Source of the DNA: Heyndrickxia sporothermodurans
GTDB taxonomy: Bacteria; Bacillota; Bacilli; Bacillales; Bacillaceae_C
Direction: 5' to 3'
Length of the DNA stretch: 64,000 bases
Assembly: GCA_018333075.1 (NCBI GenBank)
Contig: BORH01000005.1
Span: 1-64,000, forward strand
The notes beneath the pieces are model-generated. The model did not search any database and had not been told where the DNA came from. It was given only the letters and a program-made list of their open reading frames with translations. Position 1 is the first letter of the stretch. Every line of letters starts with the position of its first letter. A program made the translations under genes and the position numbers. Shown here in pieces: positions 15,866 through 25,260 of this stretch.

Positions 15866-16684
15866 TTAGCTAAACTGTTTTTTTATCGCTATTAAATCTT
15901 CATCAAATTTGTTATGTGTTGCTTCAAATAATTTTTCAAACATATCCCCCAGCTCATTTTCTAAAATTTTAATCCCTTCTCCAGTTATTCCGCCTTTTAC
16001 ACATACTTTCTCCTGTAAAGTGGGGAGAGTGTAATATCCTTTTTTTATTAGCTCACCAAGTCCAACTAGCATTTCCCCAGCAAAGAGGGTTGCTGTCGAT
16101 TGATCAATCTTAGTTTTTGCTACTGCCCCATCAATGAATCGTTGCGCAATAAAACTAAAAAAAGCCGGTCCACAACTAACAATATCAGATGCTACCCTTG
16201 TGATATTATCTTCAATTTCAATTGGAATTGAAATATGTGAGAGCATTTCTTTAATCTTCCGTTTCCAAAAATCATCGCAGTTTTCTCCATAAGTTAGTAA
16301 AGAAACACCTGATAAAGCCCTATTCGTTATACTGGGAATAGCTCGTGCACAAGAAGCGTTTGTCAATGATTCTAACTGATTTACTGATATTGGACTTGTT
16401 ATAGATACAATACATTTATTTTTAGAGATTGCTGGTTCACATTGTTTTATTAATGGATAAATATCAAGTGGTTTAACACAAATGAAGATTAATTCAGATT
16501 GCTGAAATACTTCTAACGCATCTTTGCAAACCTGAATGGACGGAAATGTATGTTGAAGAATCTTTGCTTTATTAAGTGTCCGATTCGTTATATTTAAATT
16601 TGAAGGTGATATTGCGTTTCCGTCAATAAACGCTTCAATCAGGATGCTCCCCATATTACCTGTTCCAATGATACCTACTTTCAT
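15866..16684 (-). CDS. comER: ComER, pyrroline-5-carboxylate reductase-like late competence/sporulation protein
   Basis: A 272-residue Rossmann-fold protein related to ProC, with VGIIGTGNMGSILIEAF at the N-terminus. The ATG at 16684 gives the B. subtilis length and has the binding site GAGGAGTG; a TTG three codons upstream overlaps that site. It is divergent from comEA, exactly as in B. subtilis. There it is not essential for DNA uptake; in some bacilli it affects sporulation and biofilm formation. Whether it has reductase activity is unknown. Confidence 0.92.
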   Translation of the reverse strand: MKVGIIGTGNMGSILIEAFIDGNAISPSNLNITNRTLNKAKILQHTFPSIQVCKDALEVFQQSELIFICVKPLDIYPLIKQCEPAISKNKCIVSITSPISVNQLESLTNASCARAIPSITNRALSGVSLLTYGENCDDFWKRKIKEMLSHISIPIEIEDNITRVASDIVSCGPAFFSFIAQRFIDGAVAKTKIDQSTATLFAGEMLVGLGELIKKGYYTLPTLQEKVCVKGGITGEGIKILENELGDMFEKLFEATHNKFDEDLIAIKKQFS

Positions 16685-16840
16685 ATACAACACTCCTCAG
16701 TTTATTTCCTGAACATCATTTTTTATAGATTGCTTACGTTAATGAACCTATTCATAAAACTCTATGTATTAAGGTGTGTCAATATTCATACAAATACATG
16801 GATTAATAAAGGTTGAAATTAAACAATAGAGGTGCTCCCA

Positions 16841-17452
16841 ATGAAAAAAATATATGAAAATAATAAGCTCCTTTTTATTGGATTAGGAGTTGTCATTCTT
16901 ATTACGATCGTTTTTTTAGGAAAAAAAGAATCGGAAATCAATTCTGATGAGATCGATTTTTCTTCTCCTAGTGAAAAACTTGAAAAAAATGAAAAGGAAG
17001 AACGTTTGAACTCAGATAATCAGAAAATTATCGTAGATCTGAAAGGAGAGGTTATGAAACCTGGTATTTACGAGGCAAGTCCGATTGACCGAATCCAGGA
17101 TGTGATTACAAAGGCTGGTGGATTCAAGAAAAACGCTGACCAAACCCAAGTAAATTTAGCGTTGAAGGTTAAAGATGAAATGGTTATTTATGTACCTAAA
17201 TTAGGTGAAAAGACTAATCCTATCAATTCAATTTCTTCTTCTGATTCAATAGACAATGATAAAGTAAACATTAATACTGCTAATAGTGAACAGCTACAAT
17301 TGATATCTGGTATTGGTCCTTCAAAGGCTGCTTCAATTATAGAGTATAGAGAGCAAAATGGTCCCTATAAAAAAATAGAAGAAATTAAAAATGTGACTGG
17401 AATAGGTGACAAGACATTTGAAAAATTAAAAGAGTCTATCACTGTAGACTAA
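16841..17452 (+). CDS. comEA: Competence protein ComEA, membrane DNA receptor
   Basis: Membrane-anchored receptor that binds double-stranded DNA during transformation. The 203-residue protein has an N-terminal membrane helix (about residues 9-27), a charged flexible linker, an SLBB-like domain (about 47-120) and a C-terminal double helix-hairpin-helix DNA-binding region with ISGIGPSKAASIIEYR and VTGIGDKTFEKL. The ATG at 16841 follows AGAGGTG; the upstream GTG overlaps that site. It heads comEA-comEB-comEC. Confidence 0.95.
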   Translation: MKKIYENNKLLFIGLGVVILITIVFLGKKESEINSDEIDFSSPSEKLEKNEKEERLNSDNQKIIVDLKGEVMKPGIYEASPIDRIQDVITKAGGFKKNADQTQVNLALKVKDEMVIYVPKLGEKTNPINSISSSDSIDNDKVNINTANSEQLQLISGIGPSKAASIIEYREQNGPYKKIEEIKNVTGIGDKTFEKLKESITVD

Positions 17453-17558
17453 TTATTACTTAGGCTTACACGTTGACTGTTAATGGTAAGTGCAGATAAA
17501 CTTAATAATTAGAGAAAGATGTCGAATGATTGAATAAAAACACGAGGAGGAGATTAGG

Positions 17559-18017
17559 ATGGAAAGAATATCCTGGCATCAATATTTTTTAGCTCAAAGC
17601 CATTTATTGTCCTTTCGAAGTACATGTACACGATTAACAGTCGGAGCAACAATTGTGCGAGATAAACGTATTATTGCAGGTGGTTATAATGGTTCTATTG
17701 CTGGAGGGGAGCATTGCATTGATGAAGGATGCTATGTGATTGATAATCATTGTGTAAGGACTATTCATGCAGAAGTAAATGCCATTCTTCAATGTGCAAA
17801 ATTCGGTGTTCCAACTAATGGTGCTGAAATTTATGTCACTCATTATCCTTGTTTACCATGCTGTAAATCCATTATACAGGCAGGGATTAAATCTGTTTAT
17901 TATGCTGAGGATTATAAAAATCACCCTTATGCAGAGGAGTTATATGAAAAAGCAGGAGTACATGTTGAACACGTTCCATTTGATAAATCTATATTTGCAA
18001 AGATTTTTTCAAAGTAG
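17559..18017 (+). CDS. comEB: ComEB, dCMP deaminase family protein
   Basis: A 152-residue zinc deaminase. The HAE motif lies in TIHAEVNAI and the second zinc site in PCLPCC; an extra Cys/His cluster (GEHCIDEGC) resembles dCMP deaminases. dCMP deaminase supplies dUMP for dTMP synthesis. In B. subtilis comEB is within the comE operon but is dispensable for DNA uptake; recent work links it to polar localisation of competence proteins. The binding site GAGGAGGAG is strong. comEC starts 16 bp after it. Confidence 0.93.
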   Translation: MERISWHQYFLAQSHLLSFRSTCTRLTVGATIVRDKRIIAGGYNGSIAGGEHCIDEGCYVIDNHCVRTIHAEVNAILQCAKFGVPTNGAEIYVTHYPCLPCCKSIIQAGIKSVYYAEDYKNHPYAEELYEKAGVHVEHVPFDKSIFAKIFSK

Positions 18018-18033
18018 CAAAATGGGAAAGGTA

Positions 18034-20322
18034 ATGAAAGGTAATTGGATTTTTATGGCTCTTGTAGCTCTTTGTGGCTGTTCACTTTTTTTGGACATAC
18101 ATTGGGGGCTCATCCTCTTTTTTCATTCAGTTTGGTTACGAATATTTTTACTTAGAAAACGTTATATAATCTATTCAGCAATGTTCATCTATGTAATATT
18201 TGCACTATTAGGATTTTGGACAAATAAAAATCATTTTACAAAATTAAATGCGAATCAATCTTTATTTTGGATAAGTTTTTCGGATTATCCCCAAATAGAT
18301 GGAAATCAATTAAAATCCATTGTTACTACGAATGAAAATGAAAAGGTAATGTTGAATTATATAATTCAAACTGAGGAAGAACAAAAGAAGTTAATCGACC
18401 ATTTAAGTATAGGACAATCTTGCAAAGTGATTGGTGAGCTGGTGCGACCAGAAGAAAATAGAAATGAAAATCTATTTAACTATCGTCGTTATTTATTTAG
18501 ACAAAACATCCATTGGATATTAAAAATGAAAACTTTTATTGCCTGCAAGGAACAGAAAAAAGGTGGATTATCTTTCATTTATCACATTCGGGAAGAAGGC
18601 TTAAAGAAAATCGATTATTTTTTTTCAAGAACTACTACACCTTATGCAAAGGCCCTTTTATTTGGTGAAAACAACAGCTTTACAGAAGAAATTTATTCTT
18701 TATATCAGCGATTAGGAATTGTGCATTTATTAGCTATTTCAGGACTTCATGTAGGAGTAATATCTGGTGGCATTTTTTACTTTTTTATTCGAATCGGTTT
18801 AACGAGAGAATCTTCTAGTAAAATATTATTCGTCATTCTTCCATTATATTCCTTATTAACTGGAGCAAACCCACCAGTTGTCCGTGCTGTAATGATGACT
18901 ATGTTACTCATTATTTCCATTCAAAAAAAATCTCCATTTACAACTCTAGATGCTCTTTCCGTTAGTTTTCTATTTTTATTGTTTAAAAATCCATATTTAT
19001 TGTTTAATATTGGATTCCAGTTATCTTTCACAGTTTCCTTAGCAATACTTCTTGCTTCAAGGTCAATTTTGCAACGATATCATCATTTTCTTACGAAAAC
19101 ATTTATGGTTTCTTTTATTTCACAAGTAGCGGCAATTCCAATTTTGACATTTCATTTCTTTGAGTTTTCTATAATAAGCCTTTTTAGTAACATTCTATAC
19201 GTACCTCTTTATACTTTTATCATTTTACCCCTTCTATTTTTGGCATACCTTACGTTTTACACTCCCCCTTTGATCTTTTCTTTCTTTGAAATTGTATCAC
19301 AGTGGATCATTTTATTTTCAGAGAATCTAGGACATATACTTGATATTAATGGTGGAGTCATAGTTTTAGGGAAACCGAAAATCATCATATTATTAGTGTT
19401 AATTATTACTACTCAAGGATTATTTATTCTACTTGAAAAAGGGTATTCCATAATTATTTCAGCAACTCCTTTAATGGTCTTGATTTGTTTAATAAAAATT
19501 TTTCATTTTGTTTCTCCCATTGGAGAAGTAACTGCCATAGATGTTGGGCAAGGCGATAGTATACTTATTCGACTTCCTTATCATCGCGGAACGTATTTAA
19601 TAGATACAGGAGGTCAAATAGAATTTCAGCAAGACAAATGGAAGAGAAGGAGAAAAAATTTTCAAATAGGAAAGGATATCGTAATTCCTTTATTAAAAAG
19701 CAAAGGGATTACTGTTATTGATAAATTGATTTTAACTCACAGTGATGCAGATCATATCAGAGAAGCGAATGAAATAATGAATAAATTATCAATTAAACAA
19801 GTTTTAGTCCCACCTAATTCTTGGGAAAAGCCTTTAATGATGGATATACTTACGAAAGCTAAGAAAAATAAAATTCCTATTAAGGTTGTTAAAAATGGAG
19901 TTAAATGGTTAAATCCTTCAGGATTATTTCAATTTGTTTCTCCATTTGATAATAATTATGATGGAAATAATGGTTCATTAGTACTTTATGCAAATGTTGG
20001 AGGAAAGAGTTGGCTATTCACAGGGGATTTGGAGGAGAAAGGAGAGCAAAAACTAATTGATCAGCATAAATTTGAGATTGATGTGTTAAAAGTTGGACAT
20101 CATGGAAGTAAAAGTTCTAGTTCAGAAAAATTTATCGAACAACTTAATCCAAAATTTGCAATGATTTCAGCTGGAAGAAATAATCGCTATGGTCATCCAA
20201 ATCAAGAAGTATTGAAAATTTTAGAGGAGCATCATATTCATATTTTTCGCACTGATCAAAATGGAGCAATACAATATAAATTTTATAAAAATAAAGGAAC
20301 CTTTCATACGTTATTTCCATAG
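18034..20322 (+). CDS. comEC: ComEC, DNA uptake channel with metallo-beta-lactamase-like domain
   Basis: Polytopic membrane protein that carries single-stranded DNA into the cytoplasm. The open frame extends back into comEB; the ATG at 18034, preceded by GGGAAAGG, gives 762 residues, near the 776 of B. subtilis. Order of parts: two or three N-terminal helices, an OB-like DUF4131 segment, the Competence domain of many helices with LGIVHLLAISGLHVG, and a C-terminal hydrolase-like domain with DVGQGDS, the HSDADH motif and VGHHGS. The full set of metal-site residues suggests that domain could be an active nuclease. Confidence 0.94.
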   Translation: MKGNWIFMALVALCGCSLFLDIHWGLILFFHSVWLRIFLLRKRYIIYSAMFIYVIFALLGFWTNKNHFTKLNANQSLFWISFSDYPQIDGNQLKSIVTTNENEKVMLNYIIQTEEEQKKLIDHLSIGQSCKVIGELVRPEENRNENLFNYRRYLFRQNIHWILKMKTFIACKEQKKGGLSFIYHIREEGLKKIDYFFSRTTTPYAKALLFGENNSFTEEIYSLYQRLGIVHLLAISGLHVGVISGGIFYFFIRIGLTRESSSKILFVILPLYSLLTGANPPVVRAVMMTMLLIISIQKKSPFTTLDALSVSFLFLLFKNPYLLFNIGFQLSFTVSLAILLASRSILQRYHHFLTKTFMVSFISQVAAIPILTFHFFEFSIISLFSNILYVPLYTFIILPLLFLAYLTFYTPPLIFSFFEIVSQWIILFSENLGHILDINGGVIVLGKPKIIILLVLIITTQGLFILLEKGYSIIISATPLMVLICLIKIFHFVSPIGEVTAIDVGQGDSILIRLPYHRGTYLIDTGGQIEFQQDKWKRRRKNFQIGKDIVIPLLKSKGITVIDKLILTHSDADHIREANEIMNKLSIKQVLVPPNSWEKPLMMDILTKAKKNKIPIKVVKNGVKWLNPSGLFQFVSPFDNNYDGNNGSLVLYANVGGKSWLFTGDLEEKGEQKLIDQHKFEIDVLKVGHHGSKSSSSEKFIEQLNPKFAMISAGRNNRYGHPNQEVLKILEEHHIHIFRTDQNGAIQYKFYKNKGTFHTLFP

Positions 20323-20389
20323 TATACAGTACTTAGATATTTATATTTCAAAAGTGGTAATGTATGAAGCAAGTCATTTTAAAATTAAT

Positions 20390-20418
20390 GAGGGAGTTTG
20401 CCTAAAGCAAACTCCCTC
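20390..20418. terminator. Hairpin between convergent comEC and yqzM
   Basis: GAGGGAGTTTGC and GCAAACTCCCTC form a perfect 12 bp stem with a 5 nt loop. The U-tract is poor on both strands, but the position between two convergent genes fits a shared terminator. Confidence 0.7.
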
Positions 20419-20435
20419 GCAAATTCATCTTTTAA

Positions 20436-20567
20436 TTAGCCGACAAATTTGATGACAGTTGCGATGATGAACATAACAGCAAAAAGTGCAAATGAAACAC
20501 CAAAGCCAACTCCAGAATCAATAGCATCATTACGCTTTGATTGTACATTTTTTTCAAATTGGTTCAC
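20436..20567 (-). CDS. yqzM: YqzM family small membrane protein
   Basis: A 43-residue protein with a GTG start at 20567 after TAGGAGGGG. The start NQFEKNVQSKRNDAIDSG and the single C-terminal membrane helix match B. subtilis YqzM, which also lies between comEC and holA. Function unknown. Its start is followed on the other strand by the unusual holA upstream region. Confidence 0.9.
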   Translation of the reverse strand: MNQFEKNVQSKRNDAIDSGVGFGVSFALFAVMFIIATVIKFVG

Positions 20568-20779
20568 AACTACCCCTCCTATTTCCACTTTAGTATAGAC
20601 TATTTGGTTAAAAAAATCTATAAGAGGCCGTTCAAAAAAAAGTATGGGAAATGACCGTATAAATTAGTTATTCCCAAAATCATTTTAAGCTCATCTTATT
20701 TTGTCCTATTTTTTATACAACAGTTATGCTATCTATGTTGACAAGACTTTACACAAATACTTTTCGACTCTCCGGTGAT

Positions 20780-20882
20780 TATAATAATAAGTCTACCGTT
20801 GATAAAGAAGTTTCCTAGGCCTTTTTTATCAACGTTAACTATAGATTTGGGGACTAACTTCTTAGGAAAGTTAGTCCCTTTT
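20780..20882 (+). ncRNA. Candidate terminated small RNA or attenuated leader upstream of holA
   Basis: A perfect -10 box (TATAAT, 20780-20785) lacks a strong -35. It is followed by a hairpin with a 10 bp stem (CGTTGATAAA, 20797-20806, with TTTATCAACG, 20825-20834) and then by an intrinsic terminator (GGGACTAACTT at 20850-20860 with AAGTTAGTCCC at 20868-20878, then TTTT). The loop of the first hairpin (TTTCCTAGG) is complementary, with one G-U pair, to CTTAGGAAA in the second. A transcript of about 90 nt ending before holA is predicted. I match it to no known RNA family. Confidence 0.45.
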
Positions 20883-20908
20883 AATATGATAAAAAGCTTG
20901 TCAAATGC

Positions 20909-20962
20909 TTGATCCTTTTTTACGATAGAGAGTAGAGTACTCCTTTTAGAAAGAAGGATCAA
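20909..20962 (+). promoter_or_regulatory. Helix that can hide the holA ribosome binding site
   Basis: TTGATCCTT (20909-20917) is fully complementary to AAGGATCAA (20954-20962). The latter contains the AAGGA ribosome binding site of holA, whose ATG begins at 20964. Pairing would lower translation initiation. Confidence 0.45.
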
Positions 20963-20963
20963 A

Positions 20964-21983
20964 ATGATTGACATTTGGAAAAAGATAGAGCAAAAGAAAT
21001 TTTCTCCGATATACCTATTATATGGAATAGAAAGCTATTTAATCAATGAGACAAAACAAAAATTATTGAAAAATGTGTTAACTGATGAAGAAATGGATTT
21101 TAACTTCTCGAATTATGATCTTGAAGAGGTTCCAATAGAGGTCGCTCTTGAAGATGCAGAGACATTTCCTTTTATGGGTGAAAAAAGACTCATCTTTTTG
21201 CATAATGCCTTTTTTTTAACTGCAGAAAAAGGGAAACAAAGGGTTGAGCATACTCTTTCAAAATTAGAGGAATACATTCAAAATCCACCTATGTATACAG
21301 TGCTGGTTATCATTGCACCATATGAAAAACTAGATGAACGAAAAAAAATCACAAAACAATTAAAAAAAATTGGTTCAGTTTTAGAAGCAAAAAAATTGAA
21401 CGAAATGGAATTAAAGAAATGGGTGCTAGATAGAGTTACATCCAATAGGGTTCAAATAGATCAGGATGCAATTGAAATGTTAATAACATTGGCAGGAACA
21501 AATTTAATGATGCTTTCCAAAGAAATTGATAAACTTACACTATTTGTTGGAGAATCTAATTTGATAGATTGTCAAACAGTAGAGAAGTTAACTGCACGTT
21601 CTTTAGAACAAAATATTTTTGCATTAGTTGATAAAGTAGTTCATCGAAAAACAAGTGAAGCATTAAGAATTTATTATGATCTTTTAAAGCAAAATGAAGA
21701 GCCAATAAAAATATTGTCTATTTTAGCTAATCAATTTCGTTTACTATATCAAACCAAGGAGCTTCAAAGGAGAGGTTATGGCCAACAACAGATGGCCTCA
21801 TATTTAAAAATTCATCCTTTTAGAATTAAACTTGCTGCAGGACAAGCAAAGTTTTTTTCAGAAGATGACCTGAAGGAAATAATAAATTTGTGTGCAGAAA
21901 GTGATTATCAAATGAAGACAAGTGGGATGAATAAAATAATGATTATTGAAATGCTACTATTTAAATTGAATAAGGAAGCATAA
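20964..21983 (+). CDS. holA: DNA polymerase III subunit delta
   Basis: Clamp-loader subunit that opens the sliding clamp (YqeN in B. subtilis). The 339-residue protein has the family start KKFSPIYLLYGIESYL, the AETFPFMGEKRLIFLHN segment, and the C-terminal collar domain with LANQFRLLYQTKEL. It shows no intact Walker A motif, as expected for delta. The binding site AAGGA may be covered by the helix at 20909. It is a single-gene unit ended by the terminator at 21982. Confidence 0.94.
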   Translation: MIDIWKKIEQKKFSPIYLLYGIESYLINETKQKLLKNVLTDEEMDFNFSNYDLEEVPIEVALEDAETFPFMGEKRLIFLHNAFFLTAEKGKQRVEHTLSKLEEYIQNPPMYTVLVIIAPYEKLDERKKITKQLKKIGSVLEAKKLNEMELKKWVLDRVTSNRVQIDQDAIEMLITLAGTNLMMLSKEIDKLTLFVGESNLIDCQTVEKLTARSLEQNIFALVDKVVHRKTSEALRIYYDLLKQNEEPIKILSILANQFRLLYQTKELQRRGYGQQQMASYLKIHPFRIKLAAGQAKFFSEDDLKEIINLCAESDYQMKTSGMNKIMIIEMLLFKLNKEA

Positions 21984-22014
21984 AAAAACGATCCAATAAC
22001 TGGATCGTTTTTTT
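21982..22014 (+). terminator. Terminator after holA
   Basis: AAACGATCCA pairs with TGGATCGTTT (5 nt loop) between A-rich and T-rich flanks, starting at the holA stop. It could also serve rpsT from the other strand. Confidence 0.92.
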
Positions 22015-22120
22015 ATAAAGAAAATGATAATGAAATGTCTAATGTATGCTCTACATGTTATTTAACCGAATAGAATTGAAGTGAAATATACATGTATAAA
22101 ACATATCTAGAATATTCAAA

Positions 22121-22384
22121 TTATGCATTTACAGTGTTTAATTTTTTCATTAAACGTGCTTTTTGTCTATCCGCAGTGTTTTTATGGATTAGACCTTTTG
22201 ATGCTGCTTTATCAAGTTGACTTACAGCAGTAGCTAGTAGGTCTTTAGCATTTTCATCTTTATTAGCAACTGCAGCTTCGAATTTCTTCATAGCTGTACG
22301 CATAGTAGATTTCATAGCAGAGTTGTGAGCATTACTTTCATTGCTAGTTTTAACGCGTTTGATGGCAGATTTGATATTTGGCAT
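22121..22384 (-). CDS. rpsT: 30S ribosomal protein S20
   Basis: Primary 16S rRNA-binding protein of the small subunit. The 87-residue, lysine- and alanine-rich helical protein starts [14 protein letters not shown]. The ATG at 22384 has the minus-strand binding site TAGGAGGTG; the GTG three codons upstream overlaps it. A promoter and a short leader hairpin are visible upstream. It is divergent from gpr, the same arrangement as in B. subtilis. Confidence 0.97.
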   Translation of the reverse strand: MPNIKSAIKRVKTSNESNAHNSAMKSTMRTAMKKFEAAVANKDENAKDLLATAVSQLDKAASKGLIHKNTADRQKARLMKKLNTVNA

Positions 22385-22399
22385 TTCTTTCACCTCCTA

Positions 22400-22486
22400 C
22401 GAGTAATGAATTTCATTTACTCGACTTTCACAATCCTTAACAATAAGAACAAGTGATATTTTATCAAACGAACCCTGATTATGCAA
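22400..22486 (-). promoter_or_regulatory. rpsT promoter and leader hairpin
   Basis: On the minus strand, TTGCAT (22486-22481), 17 bp and TAAAAT (22463-22458) form a sigma-A promoter. The leader then forms a hairpin at 22423-22400 (CGAGTAAATGAA with TTCATTACTCG, one bulged A) directly against the rpsT ribosome binding site. The rest of the 366 bp rpsT-gpr gap shows TGAATA at 22617-22622, which would suit a sigma-G -35 for gpr, but no good matching -10. Confidence 0.6.
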
Positions 22487-22750
22487 TACTTAGCGTAGAA
22501 AAGAAATTTGAAATACATAAATGATTTTTGTTTTTAATAGTACTTTACAATTATTTCTAGCAAATAAATTAATATTTTTTACAGGCGTTTATTTTCATTA
22601 AAAAATCTATTTTACATGAATATTTTTTAAAAGTGTTTACGAAAGAAATACTTGAAAATGAAAATGAATGAATCATTTAAAAAAAGGAAAAGATAGAAAG
22701 TATGTGAAAAAAATTCCGACTCTATTTGGTTTCATAAGGAGGTTTCCAAA

Positions 22751-23872
22751 TTGAATTATCAAGATCAAGTAGATTTAAGTGTATATTCTGTACGTACAGA
22801 TCTAGCGGTTGAAGCAAAAGATATGGCCGTAGAAGAAAAAATTAGAAAGCAAGAAAAGGAAACAGAACTTGAAGGAGTAATTGTAAAGGACAGGAAAGTG
22901 GGAGATATTAAAATCTCCAATGTTGTGATTTCGAAACAAGGTGAACAAGTGATTGGTAAAAAAGCAGGAAATTATCTTACGATTGAGGTTCAAGGTATTA
23001 GACAACAGGACACTGATTTACAACAACAGGTAGAAGAGGTTTTTGCAGATGAATTTAGTCAATTTTTGCGAGCAGCAAACATTTCAAAAGATGCAAGCTG
23101 CTTAATTGTCGGGCTTGGTAATTGGAATGTAACACCAGATTCTTTAGGGCCACTCGTTTGTGAAAATGTAATCGTTACTCGCCACTTATTTCAATTACAG
23201 CCAGAAAATGTAGAAGAGGGCTATCGCTCCGTAAGTGCCATAGCACCGGGTGTTATGGGTCTAACGGGGATAGAAACAAGTGATATTATTTTTGGTGTTG
23301 TCGAAAAATCAAAGCCTGATTTTATTATTGCTATTGATGCTTTAGCTTCAAGGTCCATTGAAAGGGTAAATGCTACTATTCAGATCTCTGATACTGGAAT
23401 TCACCCTGGATCTGGTGTAGGAAATAAAAGGAAAGAATTAAGTGAAGAAACTCTTGGTGTTCCAGTCATTGCAATAGGTGTACCTACTGTTGTTGACGCG
23501 GTTTCTATTACTAGTGATGCCATCGATTATCTCTTAAAGCATTTTGGAAGAGAAATGAAAGAAGGAACTCGACCTTCAAGCTTATTAGCACCTTCAGGTA
23601 TGACATTTGGTGAAAAACGGGAACTAACTGAGAATGATTTACCAGGAGAGCAGCATAGGAAAATGCTTATGGGAATGATAGGTACATTAGAGGAGGATGA
23701 AAAAAGAAAGCTAATTCATGAAGTTTTAGCGCCAATTGGACATAATCTAATGGTAACTCCAAAGGAAGTAGATGTATTTATTGAAGATATGGCAAATTTA
23801 TTGGCAAATGGCTTGAACTCAAGTCTTCATTCCTCTGTTAATCAACAGAATGTTGGATATAAAACGAGGTAG
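22751..23872 (+). CDS. gpr: Germination protease GPR (spore protease)
   Basis: Protease that degrades small acid-soluble spore proteins on germination. It is made in the forespore as a zymogen (P46), self-processed to P41, then activated on germination. The 373-residue protein has a propeptide of about 15 residues ending before TDLAVEAKD, and the family blocks [33 protein letters not shown] and AIDALASRS. The TTG start at 22751 follows AAGGAGG. It precedes spoIIP and yqxA, as in B. subtilis. Confidence 0.96.
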   Translation: MNYQDQVDLSVYSVRTDLAVEAKDMAVEEKIRKQEKETELEGVIVKDRKVGDIKISNVVISKQGEQVIGKKAGNYLTIEVQGIRQQDTDLQQQVEEVFADEFSQFLRAANISKDASCLIVGLGNWNVTPDSLGPLVCENVIVTRHLFQLQPENVEEGYRSVSAIAPGVMGLTGIETSDIIFGVVEKSKPDFIIAIDALASRSIERVNATIQISDTGIHPGSGVGNKRKELSEETLGVPVIAIGVPTVVDAVSITSDAIDYLLKHFGREMKEGTRPSSLLAPSGMTFGEKRELTENDLPGEQHRKMLMGMIGTLEEDEKRKLIHEVLAPIGHNLMVTPKEVDVFIEDMANLLANGLNSSLHSSVNQQNVGYKTR

Positions 23873-23977
23873 AGAGTGCTTTTATTAGTTGTCTAAAATA
23901 ATAGGGTCTCTATTTAATTGTTCTACTTTTTCTAGCAAAAACATACATTACTAAAAAATGCTAGAAAGGGTGGAACG

Positions 23978-25186
23978 ATGAGATCTTATAAAAATCGAAG
24001 CTATGTTTATACATTGAACATTTCTAGTGTATTGAAATCAGGAGTCATATGTATAGCTGCATTAATATTAATATTTTCAATATCAGGAATTCTAACTTCA
24101 TTTAAACCAGGTTATCGAGTGAATTCTAATTTGATTCATCAAGCAACTAGTCAGTTGTCAAGTAAGCTACTATTTCAATTTTTAGCAACAGATACTCAAA
24201 TGATTAATGCGACTATTTCAAAAGGTGAGAAACCTTCTAGTATTTCAAATCTTCTTCTGAGCTTAGCGACAAATATAAGTTTTAAAGATCCAAGAAGTTT
24301 TTTAGGAAGAGAATTACCGGGATTCACATTTTTTGATAGTGAAATTTTAGTCGCAGGGGAAGGGACAGATTTTACGAATTTACCAATAGAATCAGTTCCA
24401 TCAGATAAGGTATTTAATTCAAAAAAAGATCCTAACTTAAAAAATACGAACGATATTGATGCTGAAACAAAGCCTAATGAAGAAAAGAAACCTTCATCAC
24501 TCTCTTCAGTTAATAAGAAGACGGTATTCATTTATTTTACACATACACGTGAATCATTTTTACCATATTTAGATGGTGTAACTGACCCAAATGCAGCCCA
24601 GCACTCTAAAGTGAATGTTACAAAGGTAGGAGAAAAATTAAAAGAGCAATTAGAGAACCAAGGAATAGGAACAACTATAGATAAAACCGATGTTCAAACA
24701 AAATTATTACAAAAAGGCTGGACATATCCACAATCCTATCAAGAATCCCGCGAACTAGTACAGACAGCAATGACAAATAATAGGGGCCTACATTATTTTA
24801 TCGATATACATCGTGATTCACGACGCAAAAAGGATACAACTGTATCAATAAACGGCAAATCCTATGCAAAAATAGCTTTCGTTATTGGAGGAAATAATCC
24901 AAACTATGAGAAAAATGCAAGATTAGCTAGAGAATTGGATAAACGCTTAAGAACAAATTATAAAGGCTTGTCAAGAGGAGTTCTCAAAAAAGAAGGGGCA
25001 TTAACAAACGGGAAATTTAATCAAGATTTATCGGCAAATGCCTTTTTAATTGAGATTGGCGGTGTAGACAATACCTTCGAGGAAATGTATCGAACTACTG
25101 CGGCACTTGCGGATGTATTTAGTGAATATTATTGGCAAGCAGAAAAGGTTAATAGTAATCAATCCGAACCCCCTGCTGCAAAGTAA
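23978..25186 (+). CDS. spoIIP: Stage II sporulation protein P, engulfment peptidoglycan hydrolase
   Basis: Membrane-anchored enzyme of the DMP (SpoIID-M-P) engulfment machine; it acts as an N-acetylmuramoyl-L-alanine amidase and endopeptidase in the septum. The 402-residue protein has one membrane helix (about residues 18-38), a variable low-complexity linker (about 140-180) and the SpoIIP domain with YFTHTRESFLPYL, HYFIDIHRDS and FLIEIGGVDNT. The binding site AGAAAGGGTGG precedes the ATG. yqxA lies 74 bp downstream. Confidence 0.95.
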   Translation: MRSYKNRSYVYTLNISSVLKSGVICIAALILIFSISGILTSFKPGYRVNSNLIHQATSQLSSKLLFQFLATDTQMINATISKGEKPSSISNLLLSLATNISFKDPRSFLGRELPGFTFFDSEILVAGEGTDFTNLPIESVPSDKVFNSKKDPNLKNTNDIDAETKPNEEKKPSSLSSVNKKTVFIYFTHTRESFLPYLDGVTDPNAAQHSKVNVTKVGEKLKEQLENQGIGTTIDKTDVQTKLLQKGWTYPQSYQESRELVQTAMTNNRGLHYFIDIHRDSRRKKDTTVSINGKSYAKIAFVIGGNNPNYEKNARLARELDKRLRTNYKGLSRGVLKKEGALTNGKFNQDLSANAFLIEIGGVDNTFEEMYRTTAALADVFSEYYWQAEKVNSNQSEPPAAK

Positions 25187-25260
25187 TGAAAAAGCAATAG
25201 AACTAGATTTATCTAAATAAATGTATGAAAAGAGCTCTTATTCAAAAAGGATGATGGGAA

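Noticed and set aside
17779-18033. Upstream extension of comEC into comEB
   Set aside because: The frame is open but overlaps a conserved deaminase gene, encodes no ComEC-like sequence, and a ribosome binding site lies before the ATG at 18034.
20729-20974. 81-residue minus-strand open frame upstream of holA
   Set aside because: It spans two hairpins and a terminator, has no family resemblance, and its start lies in the holA coding region without a ribosome binding site.
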